A stretch of DNA of 34,948 nt. Origin: a virus. The position numbers and the translations under genes are program-made. The notes beneath the pieces are model-generated. The model saw only the letters and a list, made by a program, of their open reading frames with translations. It was not told the DNA's origin and ran no database searches. Shown here piece by piece: positions 29,236-34,948 of the stretch; positions within the stretch are counted from its first letter, which is position 1, and each line of letters opens with the position of its first letter. Where the stretch lies: the IMG/VR virus record IMGVR_UViG_3300037502_002560, positions 1 through 34,948 of that record; one strand, written 5' to 3'.

Positions 29236-29499
29236 ATGTCTCAGATCCCTACTGTGTCTCTCCAATTGTGCGAGTACGACAAGACCCGTAAGGTTCTTAA
29301 ATTGGCTTCCGAGTACTTTGGTATGCCCCGTACTCTCTTTGTCAAGAGCCATCACACTGGTAAGGAAGTGCGTTTCGTTACTGTTGGTCCTGAGGACAAG
29401 TTGTTCGATCCGGATCAGTGGGACGGTGAAATGCAAGTTTATCGTCCGCTTGGCGATGTGCCTGGCGTCGATCACATGGTTATCTATCATCAGTGGTAA
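29236..29499 (+). CDS. hypothetical protein, 87 aa
   Basis: ACGGAGTAAGAA site. A mixed alpha/beta protein (IPTVSLQLCEYDKTRKVL, then EVRFVTVGPEDKLFDPDQW). Not recognised. First gene of the promoter at 29178. Confidence 0.55.
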   Translation: MSQIPTVSLQLCEYDKTRKVLKLASEYFGMPRTLFVKSHHTGKEVRFVTVGPEDKLFDPDQWDGEMQVYRPLGDVPGVDHMVIYHQW

Positions 29500-29503
29500 A
29501 ATT

Positions 29504-29764
29504 ATGAATAGTCAGGCTATTCTCGATTCGATTGAAACGTGGGCCAAGGGTCGCAATTTTACTGCACCATATGGCATTCTCACAGGCAGTCATGTCAACA
29601 AAAGTGGTCGCAAGTATCTGAGTATCACCTTTGGTCGTGCCCGAACACTTGATGCTACTGTAGAAATTTACAACCGCAATTTTCTGATCCTGCGTACCAA
29701 TCGGCATGGTTCGCAGGTGTTCAAAAATTTTTCTGATCTCCAACCCGTACTTGAAACTCTATGA
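29504..29764 (+). CDS. hypothetical protein, 86 aa
   Basis: ATG at 29504, four nt after the previous stop. Has SIETWAKGRNFTAPYGILTG followed by strands (KYLSITFGRARTLDATVEIY). Family not recognised. The stop overlaps the rIIA start (ATGA), so rIIA is translationally coupled to it. Confidence 0.55.
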   Translation: MNSQAILDSIETWAKGRNFTAPYGILTGSHVNKSGRKYLSITFGRARTLDATVEIYNRNFLILRTNRHGSQVFKNFSDLQPVLETL

Positions 29765-31890
29765 TTATCAATAACAGTCCCCAAAATCAAGCCGTTCTTT
29801 CCAACGTAGGTCAGATCGGTGAGTTCCGCATTCGTAATAGTGCGAAGGCATTCAACATCCTATCCAGCGGTCTCTATGCTAACAAGATCCGCGCTATCGT
29901 TCGGGAACTGTCCTGTAATGCAGTAGATAGTCACGTTGCTGCAGGTAAACCCGATCTTCCTTTTGATGTTCATCTTCCGAATACACTTGAACCTTGGTTC
30001 AGTATTCGTGACTATGGTACAGGTCTAAGCCATGATCAAGTTACCAACATCTACACCACCTATTTCGAATCTACCAAGACTGATTCTAATGATTTCATTG
30101 GCGCCCTTGGTCTTGGTTCTAAGTCTCCATTTAGCTATACGGATAATTTCACCGTAACGGCTATCAAAGATGGTCGCAAGGGTATCTACACTGCGTTTAT
30201 CAACGAACACGGTGTGCCTAGCATTGCATTGATGACAGAATCTGACTCCACTGAACCCAATGGCGTCGAGGTGAAATTCAGTGTGAATGATCGCTGGGAC
30301 TTTGAAAAATTTGTTAGCGAAGCGAAAAACGTTTACAAGTATTTCAAACTGCGCCCTGTTATTCATGGTTGCAAGTCCTTCGAATTCCCTGAAATTCAGT
30401 ATAAGGACAAGAATATTATCTATGGCGTTCATACTGTAGAAAACAGCCGTAGCATTGCTATCATGGGCAATATTTCGTATCCGATTGAAGTGCCCAATGC
30501 TGACACCAATCTAGGTGAACTGCGCCATATGCTCGATTGTGGTTTGCTGATGGAATTTGATATCGGTGAACTAGACTTTCAAGCTAGCCGTGAAGGTCTT
30601 AGCTACATTCCTAGTACAGTGGATGCTATTAAGCGTAGGCTTGAGCAGTTGAATCAGCAGCTGGCTCGATTCATTGCTATGGAAGCTGACAAGATTACCA
30701 ATCTTTGGGACCGTGCTGACTATCTCGAAACTCGCAAACGTGAGACTCTTTGGTCTAACGCTGTAACCAAGTACGTTGCAGACACTAATTTCCCGTTAGC
30801 TCTTGTTACTGGTAACCACTATAACTTCCTGAAGCCCTTCAACTTCAAGGTTGAAGATTTGGCGAAGAAGTATAATATTGCTATTCGTGGCTTTACTAAG
30901 CAACGCCATTCTGACAAGTGCCAAAACTTGAAGCCTGAAAGCACAATGGATGATGTTACCAAGACCTATGTGTTGAATTGGAAAATCTATCCTAGCAAGA
31001 ATGTACACCTTGTTGTTACTGACACTAAGCGTGGTGCGCTGGAACGTGCTAAGTTTCATTGGCGTCAAAACAAGCAAACCAATTCTGATGAATGTGTGAT
31101 TGTTTTGGAAAGGGCTGATAAGACCCGCACTTGCAGGTTCACTCAATTCTTAAAGGACCTGCATAATCCTCCCCGTGTGCAATACGCCAGCCAACTTCTT
31201 GAAAAGGATCGTGCTAGCGGAAATAACTGGGGTCGTGCAAGCATTCTGCGATTAGAAGAAAAGCAACGGTCTCGGCATACTAACACACTGTCTTGGACTA
31301 ATGCTGGTACTGCGGGAGACATGGATAGCAATAAAACTTACTACTACATCGAACTGAAGGCTTGGGATGCGGTTGGTCTGCCCATGAGTGATATCAAGAA
31401 TTTTTATCGGTGCATTCGTCAAGCTGGTATTTTTTCTGATGATATTTATGGTGTGCGTAAGGCTGACATTGAATCTATCAAGACTCAAAAGAATTGGGTA
31501 GAACTTTCTGGATTCGTTCGTGAAAAACTTAAGACGGTAGATTTGGGTAATGTCATGGGTTTGGTCAAACAATCTATTGACTTCAATGCACTGTTCAAGT
31601 ACAATAGCGACAAGATTAATCAAGACAGCCCGTACTCTAAGCTTTACAATGAGTTTAAGGGTGTAGGTGACTACGATGCTAACAAACGCCATAATCTTGA
31701 ACAACTATTTAGGGCTTATGGAATTCCCACCAACAACTCTGTCGATCATACTGCTTTGACTGCAAAATACAAAGCAGAGGTTGACAAAATGTATAAGAGG
31801 TATCCTCTTCTCAAGAGCTTGTCCTACTATGTTGACAAGGCAGCAGTAGCCGAGTATATTAACGTTATCGATCAAACCAAAGGAAACTAA
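29761..31890 (+). CDS. rIIA: RIIA-like GHKL ATPase
   Basis: A 709-residue protein of the T4 rIIA family, with a GHKL/HSP90-type ATPase N-terminus: the N-box around VRELSCNAVDSHV (E49, N53, D56), D84-x-G86-x-G88 in DYGTG, and the glycine-rich lid GALGLGSKSPF (114-124), followed by YTDNFTV. The T4 protein acts at the inner membrane with rIIB to shield infection from prophage exclusion (Rex) and related abortive systems. Length is near T4 rIIA (725 aa). It is coupled upstream to the 86-aa gene and downstream to rIIB. Confidence 0.93.
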   Translation: MIINNSPQNQAVLSNVGQIGEFRIRNSAKAFNILSSGLYANKIRAIVRELSCNAVDSHVAAGKPDLPFDVHLPNTLEPWFSIRDYGTGLSHDQVTNIYTTYFESTKTDSNDFIGALGLGSKSPFSYTDNFTVTAIKDGRKGIYTAFINEHGVPSIALMTESDSTEPNGVEVKFSVNDRWDFEKFVSEAKNVYKYFKLRPVIHGCKSFEFPEIQYKDKNIIYGVHTVENSRSIAIMGNISYPIEVPNADTNLGELRHMLDCGLLMEFDIGELDFQASREGLSYIPSTVDAIKRRLEQLNQQLARFIAMEADKITNLWDRADYLETRKRETLWSNAVTKYVADTNFPLALVTGNHYNFLKPFNFKVEDLAKKYNIAIRGFTKQRHSDKCQNLKPESTMDDVTKTYVLNWKIYPSKNVHLVVTDTKRGALERAKFHWRQNKQTNSDECVIVLERADKTRTCRFTQFLKDLHNPPRVQYASQLLEKDRASGNNWGRASILRLEEKQRSRHTNTLSWTNAGTAGDMDSNKTYYYIELKAWDAVGLPMSDIKNFYRCIRQAGIFSDDIYGVRKADIESIKTQKNWVELSGFVREKLKTVDLGNVMGLVKQSIDFNALFKYNSDKINQDSPYSKLYNEFKGVGDYDANKRHNLEQLFRAYGIPTNNSVDHTALTAKYKAEVDKMYKRYPLLKSLSYYVDKAAVAEYINVIDQTKGN

Positions 31891-31891
31891 A

Positions 31892-32866
31892 ATGAGCTAT
31901 CCGTATATTCTTCAAGGTGACAATGTTGTAATCGTCATTGATGGTGCTCCGCATACCATCAACAAAACTCATATCACTTATTCTAAAGTTGTTGATGCTA
32001 TCAAGGCAGGACTTTGGGATACTGTCAAAGAACTTATCAATCCTGCTAAGGCAATCACAACCTTTAGCAAAGGTAATGTTGCAGTTGTCGATGGTGAAAT
32101 GTTTTGGCGTGGTCAAGTATTTCATAGTGCGTTGGCTACTCGGATCGTAAAAATGTTGGAAGATGGCTTTGACATTGATCCAATGATCAATTTTATGCAC
32201 AACCTAATGCAAAATCCTAGTAAGCGGGCAGTAGATGAACTCTATGGCTTCTTGGAAAAGAACAGTCTGCCTATTACTCCTGATGGATGCTTCCTTGCAT
32301 ACAAGAAAGTCCGTGATGACTACAAGGATGTTCACAGTGGTACTATGGACAACAGTGTTGGTCGTGTAGTTGAAATGGAACGCAACATGGTTGATGACAA
32401 TCGTGATAATACCTGTAGCACTGGCCTTCACTTTTGCAGCCATAGTTATCTGTCTAGTTTTAGTGGTGACCGTGTTGTTATTGTCAAGGTCAATCCTGCT
32501 GATGTTGTGAGTATCCCCAGTGACTACAACAATGCCAAAGGTCGTACTTGCCGTTATGAGGTCATCGGTGAAGTTGATGCGAAGCCTGTTGATTCTGTAG
32601 AATTCAACAAGCCTGTTCAGACTAACGCTAGCACACTAGAACCTAAGACTGGTAGCACTGCTTTCTACAAGGGTTATACTGACGGTTACATGGGTTACGA
32701 TTATAACCCTCTAGATAGCTACGTGTACACTGATCAAAACAAGTACGAGCAGGGTTTCGAAAAGGGTGAAATGCACTCTGGAGATGGAATTCCTCAACGT
32801 TACAAGTATGTTGAAAAGGCTAAGTCTACTGGTGCATGGCCTAATCCAACTGGTTGGCGGGGCTAA
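31892..32866 (+). CDS. rIIB: RIIB-like protein
   Basis: A 324-residue partner of rIIA. Its centre carries NFMHNLMQNPSKRAVDELY, LPITPDGCFLAYKKV, DNTCSTGLHFCSHSYL and VNPADVVSIPSDYNN, the conserved blocks of the rIIB family. The C-terminal part (about 260-320) is Tyr/Gly-rich. AAAGGAAAC site; starts one nt after rIIA stops. With rIIA it forms the last genes before the terminator at 32865. Confidence 0.92.
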   Translation: MSYPYILQGDNVVIVIDGAPHTINKTHITYSKVVDAIKAGLWDTVKELINPAKAITTFSKGNVAVVDGEMFWRGQVFHSALATRIVKMLEDGFDIDPMINFMHNLMQNPSKRAVDELYGFLEKNSLPITPDGCFLAYKKVRDDYKDVHSGTMDNSVGRVVEMERNMVDDNRDNTCSTGLHFCSHSYLSSFSGDRVVIVKVNPADVVSIPSDYNNAKGRTCRYEVIGEVDAKPVDSVEFNKPVQTNASTLEPKTGSTAFYKGYTDGYMGYDYNPLDSYVYTDQNKYEQGFEKGEMHSGDGIPQRYKYVEKAKSTGAWPNPTGWRG

Positions 32867-32892
32867 AAAAGGGCACTTCGGTGCCCTTTTTT
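32865..32892 (+). terminator. rho-independent terminator after rIIB
   Basis: A 12-bp perfect stem (AAAAAAGGGCAC/GTGCCCTTTTTT) closed by a TTCG tetraloop with a C-G closing pair, one of the most stable hairpin caps. It overlaps the rIIB stop codon. Confidence 0.95.
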
Positions 32893-32922
32893 CTTACACT
32901 AAAATTATGTTTATGCTATACT
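32893..32922 (+). promoter_or_regulatory. sigma70 promoter with extended -10 for the NAD unit
   Basis: Extended -10 TGCTATACT (TATACT 32917-32922). The -35 is weak: CTTACA at 32893-32898 at 18-bp spacing. It lies directly after the terminator. Confidence 0.6.
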
Positions 32923-32925
32923 AAG

Positions 32926-32933
32926 TATAAATA
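32926..32933 (+). promoter_or_regulatory. late-type promoter TATAAATA
   Basis: A perfect match to the T4 late consensus TATAAATA, 52 nt before the NadM ATG. The gene could therefore be transcribed early from 32893 and late from here. A 6-bp hairpin (ATGAAC/GTTCAT) at 32939-32959 is in the leader. Confidence 0.5.
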
Positions 32934-32984
32934 AAGATATGAACTGATAGACGGTTCATAGACAATTATTCTAAGGAGTTTAGA

Positions 32985-34010
32985 ATGTCAAAGAAGTATG
33001 ATACACTTGTCCTCATTGGTCGATTTCAACCCTTGCACAATGCTCACCTTGAGATTATCAAGCGTTGCACTGCATTGACTGATCAATTGGTAATTATCGC
33101 AGGCTCTGCAAAACAACCTCGCACATACAAAAATCCATTCACGTTTGATGAACGTGCCAATATGATTAAGGCTGCTACAGCCGGATTGTCAATGCGTGTT
33201 TATGTAGAACCCAATATAGATACTATCTACAATGACCATGCATGGGCTGTCCGTGTGCAAGGAATCGTAAGTAAATACCGTGTACTTGGTGGTGCAGGTA
33301 TCGGAATCATTGGTCATAAGAAAGATGAATCTAGCTTCTATCTTGACATGTTCCCTCAATGGAAATTTGAAAACGTAGAAAAAATTGAACCGCTTGACGC
33401 TACTGATATTCGTGACCTTTATTTCAAGCGTGATGTTAGCATGAATTTTATCAAGGCAGTTGTACCACAAACTACCTTCGATTTTCTAGAAAAGTTTAAA
33501 AACACTCCTGAGTATGAGCAAATCATCCGCGAACGTGAATTTATTGCCAACTACAAAAAGCAATATGCTAGTTTGCCTTACCCACCCGTGTTCGTTACAA
33601 CTGATGCTGTTGTATTACAATCAGGTCACGTATTGATGATCAAGCGTAGGAGCGAACCTGGTAAAGGTTTATGGGCACTACCTGGTGGATTCTTGAATGC
33701 AGATACTGACAAGAGTTTGATTGATGCATGTATCCGAGAACTGCGTGAAGAAACAGGTATTAAAGTGCCTGCACCCGTGCTGCGTGGCAGTATTGTACGT
33801 AGTAAGGTGTTTGATGCGGTCAATCGTAGTGCAAGAGGTCGCACAATCACACAAGCTACATTTATTGTTCTTGGAGCAGAAGGTGAACTGCCTAAGATTA
33901 AGGGTGCTGATGATGCTGAAAAAGCACGTTGGGTGCCTATCGCAGAAGTTCGTAGTGAGGAATGCTTTGAAGATCACTATGAAATCATTCAACACTTTTT
34001 AGGAGCATAA
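32985..34010 (+). CDS. nadM: bifunctional NMN adenylyltransferase / Nudix hydrolase (NadM-Nudix)
   Basis: A 341-residue fusion. The N-terminal nucleotidylyltransferase has GRFQPLHNAHLEII (12-25, H18-x2-H21) and DATDIRDLYF (138-147). The C-terminal Nudix domain has GGF (234-236) and RELREETGI (251-259). The Nudix box first half is irregular: two extra residues and no obvious Glu at the GX5E site. The first domain makes NAD+ from NMN and ATP; the Nudix domain hydrolyses ADP-ribose or related products in similar proteins. AAGGAGTTTAG site. It stands in a unit with the macrodomain gene and, after its own promoter, NAMPT. Confidence 0.93.
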   Translation: MSKKYDTLVLIGRFQPLHNAHLEIIKRCTALTDQLVIIAGSAKQPRTYKNPFTFDERANMIKAATAGLSMRVYVEPNIDTIYNDHAWAVRVQGIVSKYRVLGGAGIGIIGHKKDESSFYLDMFPQWKFENVEKIEPLDATDIRDLYFKRDVSMNFIKAVVPQTTFDFLEKFKNTPEYEQIIREREFIANYKKQYASLPYPPVFVTTDAVVLQSGHVLMIKRRSEPGKGLWALPGGFLNADTDKSLIDACIRELREETGIKVPAPVLRGSIVRSKVFDAVNRSARGRTITQATFIVLGAEGELPKIKGADDAEKARWVPIAEVRSEECFEDHYEIIQHFLGA

Positions 34011-34011
34011 T

Positions 34012-34251
34012 ATGGAAAACATTTGGGAAGCAAAATTGGATAAAGAATTTGACTGTAAAGTAGAACGCCTTAGTGAACGTGTTGGTCATTTGTCAGTGAC
34101 AAATACTGAATCAAAAGAAGTAATCCTTGACAAGGATGTGGATCTTAGTTATGGTGCCTTGTTTGGTCCTGACGTAGATGATGTTGCATATTGGCAAGAT
34201 TTGTGTGTTGAAGCTGTGGATGAGATTAGACGCTATGTTAAAGCACAGTAA
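34012..34251 (+). CDS. conserved hypothetical phage protein, 79 aa
   Basis: TAGGAG site before the ATG. Begins ENIWEAKLDKEFDCKVERL and contains LSYGALFGPDVDDVAYWQDL, a small conserved pattern in phages. Function unknown; placement between NadM and macrodomain genes suggests co-expression with NAD metabolism but proves nothing. Acidic. Confidence 0.65.
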   Translation: MENIWEAKLDKEFDCKVERLSERVGHLSVTNTESKEVILDKDVDLSYGALFGPDVDDVAYWQDLCVEAVDEIRRYVKAQ

Positions 34252-34720
34252 AGGTAACCTACTTGACCTCGCAGAAGCAGGTGAGTTTGACGTTGTAGTT
34301 CACGGCTGCAACTGTTTTTGCACAATGGGTGGTGGTATAGCCAGAGAGATTCGTGAACGATATCCTGAAGTTGCCGCAGTAGATACTGTAACTAGTTGCG
34401 GCGACTATTACAAACTAGGAAACTGGACAACAGAGAACGTCATCAGAAAAAATGGATCCGTTAATTTTCATGTAATCAACGCCTATACCCAATACAATAT
34501 GAGTACAGGTCAAGATGTGTTTGAGTATGCAGCATTTCAACTAATTCTGCAAAAACTTTCACATTTATACGGCACAAAACGTTTTGGATTTCCCTACATT
34601 GGTATGGGCTTAGCAGGTGGCAACAAGGAAAGAATTATGGCAATGTTAGAAAGCTTTGCCAAAGAGGTTTCGGCTCAAAGTGGCAGTGCTACTTTGGTCG
34701 AATTCAGTTTGACACAATAA
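34235..34720 (+). CDS. macrodomain protein (ADP-ribose binding/hydrolysing), 161 aa
   Basis: Start at the ATG at 34235, overlapping the previous gene by 17 nt; earlier in-frame ATGs belong to the other gene's reading. Macro signature: GNLLDLAEAGEFDVVVHGCN (7-26) then CTMGGGIAREIRERYP (29-44), and GFPYIGMGLAGGNKERI (118-134) for the phosphate-binding loop. Such proteins bind ADP-ribose, remove it from proteins, or dephosphorylate ADP-ribose-1''-phosphate. With NAD salvage genes on both sides it probably handles ADP-ribose made by host NADases. Confidence 0.88.
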   Translation: MLKHSKGNLLDLAEAGEFDVVVHGCNCFCTMGGGIAREIRERYPEVAAVDTVTSCGDYYKLGNWTTENVIRKNGSVNFHVINAYTQYNMSTGQDVFEYAAFQLILQKLSHLYGTKRFGFPYIGMGLAGGNKERIMAMLESFAKEVSAQSGSATLVEFSLTQ

Positions 34721-34737
34721 TGGTGTTGTGTTAAACT
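34709..34737 (+). promoter_or_regulatory. sigma70 promoter for nadV
   Basis: TTGACA at 34709-34714, 17-bp spacer, TAAACT at 34732-34737. The -35 overlaps the last codons of the macrodomain gene. Confidence 0.8.
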
Positions 34738-34747
34738 GGTATCAAGT

Positions 34748-34948
<201 letters not shown>

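Noticed and set aside
34178-34234. Longer start for the macrodomain protein
   Set aside because: The extra residues are an alternative reading of the 79-aa gene and do not resemble a macrodomain; ATG 34235 directly precedes the conserved KGNLLDLAE start.

Overview
The window looks like part of the genome of a tailed, T4-superfamily-like phage (or a prophage or metagenomic relative). The evidence is a diagnostic rIIA/rIIB pair (29761-32866), a T4-type 5'-3' exonuclease, an ATP-dependent DNA ligase, an Hsp20 gene of the kind carried by T4-like cyanophages, many short genes joined by ATGA or 1-20 nt overlaps, and almost no intergenic DNA. I see no tRNA, rRNA, IS element or CRISPR array. The host cannot be fixed. 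Classical sigma70 promoters (TTGACA-17-TATAAT), good Shine-Dalgarno sites, a proteobacterial-style signal peptide and lipobox, and a ROSE-type RNA thermometer point to a Gram-negative, probably proteobacterial, aquatic host.

Layout. 1-2519: sugar genes (GT-B glycosyltransferase, NAD-dependent epimerase, small ORF). 2516-3931 (minus): a Gp88-family protein. 4008-5478: UV-damage endonuclease and a basic-linker protein. 5573-9751: exonuclease followed by a string of small hypothetical genes. 9748-10236 (minus): a GDPD-like protein without its catalytic residues. 10339-12646: exported Ala/Lys/Pro-rich protein, a phasin-like small protein and several microproteins. 12703-15768: more conserved phage hypotheticals. 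15776-18867: DNA ligase, two tiny membrane proteins, an SPFH/prohibitin-like lipoprotein and small ORFs. 18851-22131: glycosyltransferase-like protein, zinc-ribbon protein and a coiled-coil membrane protein. 22184-24514: clpX, rpsU (bS21), hsp20 and clpS. 24511-25535 (minus): a metallophosphoesterase-like pseudoenzyme and a membrane-anchored Ala/Lys/Pro-rich protein. 25645-28911: SprT-like protease, a 516-aa unknown, clpP and a dual-specificity phosphatase. 28966-32866: small ORFs, rIIA and rIIB. 32985-34948: bifunctional NMN adenylyltransferase-Nudix, a small ORF, a macrodomain protein and the start of nicotinamide phosphoribosyltransferase.

Two functional modules stand out. First, within about 6 kb the phage encodes an apparently complete Clp protease: ClpX with zinc finger, Walker motifs and pore loops; ClpP with an intact triad but no propeptide; and the N-degron adaptor ClpS. 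Hsp20 and ribosomal protein bS21 lie beside them. The hsp20 leader folds into what looks like a ROSE RNA thermometer that hides its ribosome-binding site. Second, the right end carries an NAD+ salvage route (NAMPT plus NMNAT-Nudix, the NARP2 type) together with a macrodomain, suggesting defence against NAD-depleting immunity.

Two promoter classes are visible. Strong sigma70 promoters, six of them sharing the 10-mer TTGACAATAA, precede what are probably early genes. T4-late-like octamers ending in TAAATA lie immediately before several genes without a Shine-Dalgarno site, in places so close to the ATG that the mRNA would be nearly leaderless. Two minus-strand genes encode recognisable phosphodiesterase folds whose metal ligands and catalytic residues have been replaced.
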